Shown piece by piece: positions 18,361 to 23,631 of a DNA stretch of 41,496 nt (positions within the stretch are counted from its first letter, which is position 1; every line of letters begins with the position of its first letter). A program made the translations under genes and the position numbers. Below the pieces are notes generated by a model. That model was not told the origin of the DNA and made no database searches. It saw only the letters and a list, made by a program, of their open reading frames with translations. Origin of the DNA: Streptomyces tailanensis (GTDB taxonomy: Bacteria; Actinomycetota; Actinomycetes; Streptomycetales; Streptomycetaceae); assembly GCF_008386495.1 (NCBI RefSeq), contig NZ_VTHJ01000027.1, forward strand, positions 1 through 41,496, written 5' to 3'.

Positions 18361-19626
18361 GTGCCCGACGACATCGCGCGCTGGCTGACCGAGCACGCCA
18401 GACCGCTCAGCACGCTGACACCGGGCGCTCCCGCCGACGACCTTGAACCGCTCCGCGACATCCTGCGCGGTGTGCGGATTGTCGGTCTCGGTGAATCCAC
18501 CCACGGCACCAGCGAGTTCTTCCGGCTGAAGCACCGGATCATCGAGTTCTTGGTGCAGGAGGCGGGATTCGGCGTCCTCGCCATGGAGGCCAGCGAGTCA
18601 GCCGCCCACGCCCTGGACACGTACGTGCGGCACGGCACCGGCGACCCCGCACGGCTCGTCGCCAGGCTGGGATTCTGGACCTGGCGCACACAGGAGATGC
18701 TCGACCTCGTCGAGTGGCTGCGCAAGCACAACCGCGCTCTCCCCGAGGAACGGCGGGTCCGTTTCGTCGGCACGGACCCCCAGCGCAGCACCGACTCGGT
18801 CAAGGCGGTCGCCGCCTTCCTCCAGCGGGTCGCACCCGAGCGGACGGAGGAGATACGTGAACTCGATGTACTGAAGCAAGCTCGACCGGCGTCCCAGCCC
18901 GACCCGCGACAAACGCTCATGCGCCGCGCCGAAGCACTCGCCGACTTCCTGGAGAGCCTCCGCGAGAAGTTGTCCCGGCACACCGCGGACGAGACGTCGG
19001 AACCGGCGGACGGCATCGACGAAGCCCTGGAACACGCACGGATCCTCGTGCGTGCCGCCGATCTGGTGACCCGCTCCCCGGACCCGCACTCCGGCGCGGA
19101 CAGCGTATTCGCCGTACGCGACCGCTACATGGCCGAGGCCGTGGCACGGCTCGTGGACGACAACCCCAAGGCGCGGGTCATGCTCTGGGCGCACAACGGA
19201 CACATCGCGAAAGGCACATACGGCAAAAACGTGCCCGCGCTCGGCAGCGGGCTCCGCGAACGCTACGGCGACGCCTACTACGCGCTGGCCCTGCTCTTCG
19301 GTAAGGGCTCCTTCCTCGCACGACGCGGTGACGATTTCCAGGGCTCGCCGGTTCAGCATCACATCGGCACGGGATTCCGGTCCATTGAGGCACAGCTCGC
19401 CGACAGCGTCCTCGGTGACTACTACGCCGACCTGCGAGTCGGCGGTACCTCACCCGAGGCCGCACAGTGGCTGTACGCCCCACATGCCCAGCGCGGCTTC
19501 GGTGCCAATGTGCCGCGATTCTTCTACCGCTTCCATGTGGCGCCGCTGGTGCCAGTGCAGGACTACGACGGCATCGCCTTCGTCGCCCGCTCAACCTGCT
19601 CGCACCTGCTGCCGCCGGAGGTGTGA
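18361..19626 (+). CDS. Erythromycin esterase-family protein
   Basis: This 421-aa product has the conserved Ere-family features: GLGESTHGTSEFF with Glu45 and His48 (the Ere catalytic His region), MEASES near residue 77, and WAHNGHIAKG with His278 and His281. Characterised Ere enzymes open macrolide lactones by hydrolysis, but many family members in peptide-biosynthesis loci have no assigned reaction. The GTG at 18361 follows the LLM gene by 54 bp in the same direction, and the upstream ribosome site is weak. It is the last gene of the operon and meets a convergent gene 15 bp later. A role in modifying or hydrolysing the lanthipeptide, or in self-protection, is a guess from context. Coincidental macrolide resistance is the alternative. 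Confidence 0.88.
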   Translation: MPDDIARWLTEHARPLSTLTPGAPADDLEPLRDILRGVRIVGLGESTHGTSEFFRLKHRIIEFLVQEAGFGVLAMEASESAAHALDTYVRHGTGDPARLVARLGFWTWRTQEMLDLVEWLRKHNRALPEERRVRFVGTDPQRSTDSVKAVAAFLQRVAPERTEEIRELDVLKQARPASQPDPRQTLMRRAEALADFLESLREKLSRHTADETSEPADGIDEALEHARILVRAADLVTRSPDPHSGADSVFAVRDRYMAEAVARLVDDNPKARVMLWAHNGHIAKGTYGKNVPALGSGLRERYGDAYYALALLFGKGSFLARRGDDFQGSPVQHHIGTGFRSIEAQLADSVLGDYYADLRVGGTSPEAAQWLYAPHAQRGFGANVPRFFYRFHVAPLVPVQDYDGIAFVARSTCSHLLPPEV

Positions 19627-19641
19627 GCAACGCCTTCACTC

Positions 19642-20163
19642 CTATGGCCACATGGCGAGCACGGCTTCAAGAGTCAACTTCCACATCGGCTCGGCTCCGG
19701 TGCCGAAGGCCGCAGCGAGCGCGTATCCGATGGCCGCGTCGTGGGGCTCCGGGGCGGCGTCCGGCTCCCATTCGGCCGTCACCTCCCCGTCTCCGGTCGA
19801 CGTGAAGGCACCGATGACCACGCCGTCCCGTAACAGGCGGCTGCTGCCAAGGGAATCGGGCACCAACCGGTGCCCGGATCCCGTCTCCTCGGACCCGACG
19901 TCCACGCGGTAGGACCGGCGGGTCAGGAAACCCTTGGCAGGGCGCAGGGTCACGGCCGTGTCGTCGACCGTCATGATCAGGCACTGCGGGTCGCGCGTAC
20001 CGATCGGCACATGGCTCTCCAGCGGTGTACCGGCGGCCCGCGTCATCTCGGCCCGCGGAAGACCACCGCCGTCGACAACCAAAGCCCCGTTCTCATGGTC
20101 CAGTTCGATGCCGATCGAACCGAAGAGCGGATCGTCGGCGCACACATGTGTGAACGAGTACAT
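19642..20163 (-). CDS. Protein of unknown function, convergent to the lanthipeptide operon
   Basis: This is a 173-aa soluble acidic protein with no signal peptide or membrane span. It begins MYSFTHVCADDPLFGSIGIE, continues with beta-rich segments (MTVDDTAVTLRPAKGFL, SYRVDVGSEETGSGHRLVPD, LLRDGVVIGAFTS), and ends with an alanine-rich helix (DAAIGYALAAAF). I do not recognise the family. The ATG at 20163 was chosen because AAGGAG lies 6 bp upstream; two TTG codons just before it would overlap that site. Codon use is normal for the neighbourhood, which supports a real gene. The 15-bp gap to the Ere-like gene means convergent transcription with very little terminator space. Confidence 0.7.
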   Translation of the reverse strand: MYSFTHVCADDPLFGSIGIELDHENGALVVDGGGLPRAEMTRAAGTPLESHVPIGTRDPQCLIMTVDDTAVTLRPAKGFLTRRSYRVDVGSEETGSGHRLVPDSLGSSRLLRDGVVIGAFTSTGDGEVTAEWEPDAAPEPHDAAIGYALAAAFGTGAEPMWKLTLEAVLAMWP

Positions 20164-20169
20164 CAACAA

Positions 20170-20740
20170 CTCCTTGCTTCGTGATCACCCTGTTGATCAA
20201 TGTTCAGGCCAGCTTCCGGCAAGTCGTCGGACGTTGGGTGATTTTCCAGTCGGCAGGCCCTCACCATGGAGAGCTGCCGCAGTGCGGCCAGTTTGTCTCT
20301 CTGCTCCGTCAACCGTCAGCTGCATGCCTCTCGACGACGCACGACCTCCGGCCAGCGCCGTCAGGGCCGCCGCACCCCTACAGGAGAGCGCCGTCCGGCT
20401 TGTAGTGGCATTTCCAGTGGAAGCTGGAGGCCTGAGGCGGAAGTGCCCACACATGCTGCGCTGGTTCCGCGCCGGTCCATGCTGAACGCGTACTCGCCAG
20501 GAACGCTGTGCCACAAGGGAACAACAGGCAGCAGTGCGGCCCACCGGCCGATCCTGACCCTGTGCCCCGATCGGCTACTGAGTGGGTTCACAGCTTGATC
20601 AACTCCAGGACCCGAGCTGGACGTGAGACCTATCGGCATCGGACAGTCCCACCACTCCCGATCGCCCCATCGAAGACGATCGCCCTTCACCCGTCGGTCC
20701 CGGGCCAGCGACAGCCCCCTGATGGAACGTCACGCACGCC
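20170..20740. other. Gene-free right end of the cargo element
   Basis: I see no convincing gene in about 570 bp. Reading frames are short, have no ribosome sites and show no family motifs. In particular, none resembles a lanthipeptide precursor: there is no leader followed by a Ser/Thr/Cys-rich core. The region precedes the arm repeats of att site 2. Confidence 0.5.
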
Positions 20741-20762
20741 TGTCCACCGGTTGTCCACCGAA
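20741..20762. repeat. Paired 11-bp repeat, left arm of att site 2
   Basis: TGTCCACCGGT and TGTCCACCGAA stand head to tail, 202 bp left of the second core. They match the pair at 10132-10153 at most positions (CCACCGG.TG.CCACCGA). They are likely integrase arm sites. Confidence 0.55.
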
Positions 20763-20850
20763 ACCGACCGCGTAAGCCTGACCCGCCCCTCCCGGATGAG
20801 CAAAAGCCCAGCTCAGAGGCTCAAGCCGTCTACACGGTCACGGAAACCAA

Positions 20851-20872
20851 ACCCCCGACCCACGCATTACGA
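20851..20872 (-). repeat. Degenerate third copy of part of the att core
   Basis: ACCCCCGACCCACGCATTACGA resembles the core stretch ACCCGAGACCTACGCATTACGA (20986-21007), with matches at most positions and CACGCATTACGA/TACGCATTACGA at one end. It lies 92 bp left of core 2 in the same orientation. It may be a decayed att remnant or a secondary site. Confidence 0.45.
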
Positions 20873-20927
20873 TGCACAGACCCCAGAGGCGCAACTTGGG
20901 TCGATTTCAAGGTCATCCGAAACAAGA

Positions 20928-20957
20928 AACCCCAGGTCAAAGGCTTGACCTGGGGTT
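20928..20957 (-). terminator. tRNA-type terminator hairpin (att site 2)
   Basis: A 13-bp perfect stem (AACCCCAGGTCAA/TTGACCTGGGGTT) with loop AGGC lies just downstream of the second tRNA-Thr 3' half on the minus strand. It has the same placement as the hairpin at 9934-9963 but different stem bases. The element therefore probably carried its own copy of the tRNA terminator with the core. Confidence 0.8.
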
Positions 20958-20964
20958 CACCACA

Positions 20965-21008
20965 GAGCCGCCTTCGGGATTCGAACCCGAGACCTACGCA
21001 TTACGAGA
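20965..21008 (-). repeat. att core 2: 3' half of tRNA-Thr(CGT)
   Basis: All 44 bp are identical to 9971-10014, in the same orientation. Again only the half from the anticodon loop to the acceptor is present and no tRNA 5' half follows on the right. The intact tRNA-Thr gene should therefore lie further right, at the far end of the next element. A reading frame across this segment gives the NPRPTHYE peptide, which is a translation artefact of the tRNA. Confidence 0.88.
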
Positions 21009-21124
21009 ACACTAGTGATCGTGATGCGGGGTGCTGCCCTGTGCCGCCGGTTCCAGTTTTGGCTGATCAGAACACATGCTGCACTTTCGCCCATGCTGTC
21101 GCGTCCATCTGGTCCAAAGGCGTC

Positions 21125-21146
21125 CGGCCTCCCCCTGGCCTCCCAT
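21125..21146. repeat. Paired 11-bp repeat, right arm of att site 2
   Basis: CGGCCTCCCCC and TGGCCTCCCAT stand head to tail, 116 bp right of the second core and preceded by GGTCCAAAGGCGTCCGG, as at site 1. They are nearly the same as the pair at 9744-9765. They are likely arm sites of the element that begins here. Confidence 0.55.
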
Positions 21147-21365
21147 CGCCGTCACCTGCGCAATCAGCGACCGCCTGGTGGAGCCGGAGCGCAGTTCACG
21201 GCCGAGCAAGGTCGAATTGTAGGCAGTCAACACAGTGTGACTCGGCACTTCAACTCCTACAGGCGCGGAGGGCTGAGGCGACGTTCCTCTACATCGAACG
21301 TACGCCCCGGCGGCCTCTCCCGTACACCCGGGCGGTGAGCGTCTCCCGCAGTTGTCTCGGCTGTC

Positions 21366-21926
21366 TCAGGAGGCGGAGACAGCCCGGGTCAGGGGCTCCA
21401 CGTCTCCATAGAGTGCGGCGTGCAGCGCGGCGGCGAGCTCGCGGGCCCGGTCCTCGCTCTTCACGCCGTTCAGCGTGTAGTGCACCGGCCCCAGCCCGGA
21501 GCCGGGGCGAATCTCACCGCTGCGGGCCAGGCGGAGGGTGGCGGCCCGGATCGCGTCGTGCGTGGTGTCGTCAACAGCGTGCTGCGGGGCGGCGGTGAGC
21601 GCGTCGGCTTTCACGGTCCACAGTTGGCCGCGGCGCTCGATACCGACGTACACAGCGCACGTTGTCTTGGCCGCCTGGTAGGCGGCGTTGAACGGCTTCA
21701 GGCCCGTGGCGTTGGGGATGAGGTCGGCGGAGCAGGGGGTGGGCAGCGGCTGCATGAAGAGCATCGTGTCAGGAAACCGGCCGTAGTCGGCCCCGGCGGG
21801 CGGTACTCCTGCCGAAATCCGGTGTTCAGCCCATGGGGTGGGACCACAAGTCGTCACGTCAAGGCGCTCCAGAAACAGGCGCGGACACTGACGGAGCTGT
21901 GCGACGAACTGGTGGGCGAGGAGCAC
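21366..21926 (-). CDS. Hypothetical protein near the left end of the second element
   Basis: The 186-aa product has no recognised domain, signal peptide or membrane span. The C-terminal two thirds look like a compact soluble domain (FNAAYQAAKTTCAVYVGIER, QLWTVKADALTAAP, GPVHYTLNGVKSEDRARELA), while the N-terminal 60 residues are less convincing. The GTG at 21926 was chosen because AGAAGGA lies about 7 bp before it. The frame is also open to a GTG at 21953, and internal ATGs at 21764/21755 are possible. It starts 21 bp after the CoiA-like gene in the same direction, so the two probably share a transcript. A hairpin (GCTGTCTC/GAGACAGC, 21360-21383) overlaps its end. Confidence 0.55.
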   Translation of the reverse strand: MLLAHQFVAQLRQCPRLFLERLDVTTCGPTPWAEHRISAGVPPAGADYGRFPDTMLFMQPLPTPCSADLIPNATGLKPFNAAYQAAKTTCAVYVGIERRGQLWTVKADALTAAPQHAVDDTTHDAIRAATLRLARSGEIRPGSGLGPVHYTLNGVKSEDRARELAAALHAALYGDVEPLTRAVSAS

Positions 21927-21946
21927 AAGTAATCCTTCTACCCCAT

Positions 21947-22942
21947 TCAACACAGGATGTGCCGACCGTAGCGGACCAGGGGCTCAGCGAGCGGGCGGTG
22001 GCAGACCTCGCAGACCGGCGTACCCGCAGGCACGGCCGCCGGCCGCGGGGGCAGCGGGGCGGGTTCGTACCTGTAACGGGGTTGCCTGGGTGCAGCCTCC
22101 CGCCGCCGCTCGGCCTGTTCGTGCTGGTGCCGGGCCTCGCTGGCGTCCCGTTGTACGCGGGCGGCCTGTTCGGCCAGGCGCTCGTTCATCGCGGGCGGGA
22201 AGGTCACACCGTCGGGGTCCAGGCCGAGCTCGGTGAGCGGGAAGCGTTCGCGGACAACCGGGTCACCGGGGCACGGGGGATGGTGCAGCCCGAACATGCG
22301 CAGGTCCTTCGTCCACCACCGCGGGCCCCGCGCGTGGGGCTCCCCGAGGCGGGCTTCGGCCTCGCCCTCACGGTGATAGAGCGTCCAGGCGGGGATGCTC
22401 TCAGCAAACAAGACATGCGGGACGCGGGTGTCCGGGCGCATGAACCACACGTCCCGCACGCCAGCGGCGGCGTAGTCGCGGTGCCGGGCCTGCCACAACT
22501 CGTCGGTGATCAGCTCACGTTGGGCCTCCAGCGCCAGGCGGGCGCCGTCGTCGAGGACGACGTGGACGTCGGCACGTCGGTCGCGGTCCTCGGTCCACTG
22601 CTCCATCCGGACCTGCATGACGTTGGGCCGGGTACGGGCCCAACGGGCGAGCCGGTGCTTGGCGTTGATGTGCCAGACCGTCTCGCGACCGTGCCCGCCC
22701 GGCGGTGCGGTTCCGGCCGGGTGCGCGAAGTGCGGTCGCACCAAGCCACCGATCCTCCCGCGGGCCAGCAGTGGCACTTTCGTGCCCGCAGGCGCGTCGA
22801 TACCGCGCCAGCAGTAGAAGCACACCACCGTCTCCCGCCGCCCATAGCCGAGCGCCCGCCACTGCTCCAGAGGCCGGTCGCCGATGTGGACCTCGCTCTG
22901 CGTGTCCAGGTCGAACCCCACCACCAGCAGATCGTCAAGCAC
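21947..22942 (-). CDS. CoiA-like competence-family nuclease with zinc motifs
   Basis: The 331-aa protein has the architecture of Competence_CoiA-like proteins. An N-terminal Cys pair (Cys41-x2-Cys44, VVCFYCWRG) comes first, then RPHFAHPAG (69-77) and HINAKHRLARW (91-101). A PD-(D/E)xK-type nuclease core follows, with Asp125 (RRADVHVVL) and Glu139-x-Gln141 (LALEAQREL). The C-terminus is a second zinc-binding motif (PVCEVCHRPL...ILC) after an Arg/Gln-rich linker. CoiA proteins were named in transformation, but many relatives in actinomycetes lie outside competence loci and are presumed DNA nucleases. The GTG at 22942 has GAGAGGAG about 8 bp upstream. A second, longer CoiA-like protein is encoded at 36560-37957 in the same island. 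Confidence 0.8.
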   Translation of the reverse strand: MLDDLLVVGFDLDTQSEVHIGDRPLEQWRALGYGRRETVVCFYCWRGIDAPAGTKVPLLARGRIGGLVRPHFAHPAGTAPPGGHGRETVWHINAKHRLARWARTRPNVMQVRMEQWTEDRDRRADVHVVLDDGARLALEAQRELITDELWQARHRDYAAAGVRDVWFMRPDTRVPHVLFAESIPAWTLYHREGEAEARLGEPHARGPRWWTKDLRMFGLHHPPCPGDPVVRERFPLTELGLDPDGVTFPPAMNERLAEQAARVQRDASEARHQHEQAERRREAAPRQPRYRYEPAPLPPRPAAVPAGTPVCEVCHRPLAEPLVRYGRHILC

Positions 22943-23205
22943 CGAATACTCCTCTCAACTCACCCGAATCGTGCGCGCAGAGCATCGCAACGGGCACTGA
23001 CAGTCGCCTCCCCTTAAGGTCCGCACAACAGAACCGCATTCGGGCAGATACTCGATCGCGGCTCGGCCGCAGCTGGCGCAGTAAATGCCGCACAGTGCCC
23101 GAGCGCCAACCAGCCCGCCTTGGCCGAGGAGCAGATCACGGCCCGTTCATGCCAACCGCCGCCTATCATTGGGCAGATGCGAGGTACAGCTGGTTCGGGG
23201 GGAGC
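22943..23205. promoter_or_regulatory. Divergent intergenic region between CoiA-like gene and NLR operon
   Basis: About 260 bp separate the minus-strand CoiA-like start from the plus-strand effector start, so promoters for both must lie here. A TATCAT box at 23164-23169 could be a -10 element for the effector operon, but no well-spaced -35 could be found. No operator repeat was seen. Confidence 0.4.
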
Positions 23206-23631
23206 ATGGATCCGCAGTTGACGGTGATGGCGCAGACCGCAAGCGCCACTGTCGTGGCCCTGATGGCGACCGATGTCTGGCAGCACACGCGCGACGGCGT
23301 CGTTGCACTGTGGCGACGGGTACGCCCTGGCCAGGCCGACGAGGTCGGCAATGAGCTGGACGTAACCCGAGCGGAGATCCTGGCCGCTCGGCAGGAGGGC
23401 GACACACTTGGCGAGCAGGCTCTGGCCGGCGAGTGGCAGGGACGGCTGCGCCGCCTGCTGATCGCCGATCCGGAGATTGCGCAGGAGTTGCTCCGTGTCC
23501 TGGAAGAGTCCCGTGCTCTGCTCCCCGCAGAGCAGGAGGTTCGGGCCCCCGTGGTCAACATGCGTGCCGAGGTCTCCGGCAGTGGCCGCGTCTATCAGGC
23601 CGGTCGTGACCAGCACATCACTGAGCGGTGA
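23206..23631 (+). CDS. Small putative cell-death effector with C-terminal amyloid-signalling motif
   Basis: The 141-aa product starts at ATG 23206, with GGGGGGAGC just upstream. Residues about 4-25 form an apolar Ala/Thr/Val-rich helix (TVMAQTASATVVALMATDVW). A charged helical domain follows (LDVTRAEILAARQEGD, EWQGRLRRLLIADP, AQELLRVLEESRALLP). The C-terminal tail carries GRVYQAGRDQHITE at 127-140. A small helical N-terminal domain with a membrane-like first helix, joined to a C-terminal motif of the Q-A-G type, matches the published layout of bacterial Bell-domain proteins with BASS/RHIM-like amyloid motifs. In that model an adjacent NLR carrying the same motif seeds the effector, which then permeabilises membranes. 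The next gene, overlapping by 4 bp (GTGA), encodes exactly such an NLR. Pore formation is inferred. Confidence 0.78.
   Translation: MDPQLTVMAQTASATVVALMATDVWQHTRDGVVALWRRVRPGQADEVGNELDVTRAEILAARQEGDTLGEQALAGEWQGRLRRLLIADPEIAQELLRVLEESRALLPAEQEVRAPVVNMRAEVSGSGRVYQAGRDQHITER

Larger units (their letters stand above)
9971..21008. mobile_element. 11-kb integrated cargo element carrying a lanthipeptide operon
   Basis: The segment is bounded by two identical 44-bp tRNA-Thr 3'-half direct repeats, each embedded in the same arrangement of terminator hairpin and 11-bp repeat pairs. Its contents are a lipoprotein gene, an integrase pseudogene, the LanC-LanB-LanT-LLM-Ere operon and one convergent gene. 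No replication, transfer or intact integrase gene was found. It therefore fits a CIME-like element: attachment sites kept, recombination genes lost, mobilisable only by an integrase supplied elsewhere. Both outer flanks also carry arm-like repeats, so neighbouring related elements are likely on each side. Boundaries follow the cores and are inferred, not tested. Confidence 0.7.

Noticed and set aside
20170..20740. Lanthipeptide precursor gene at the right end of the element
   Set aside because: Small frames here lack a ribosome site and a leader followed by a Ser/Thr/Cys-rich core. The Cys and Ser that occur are scattered among Arg/Pro, typical of non-coding frames.
20508..21598. Short plus-strand proteins containing NPRPTHY
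   Set aside because: The peptide is a translation of the tRNA-Thr 3' half and its degenerate copy, a well-known kind of spurious annotation.
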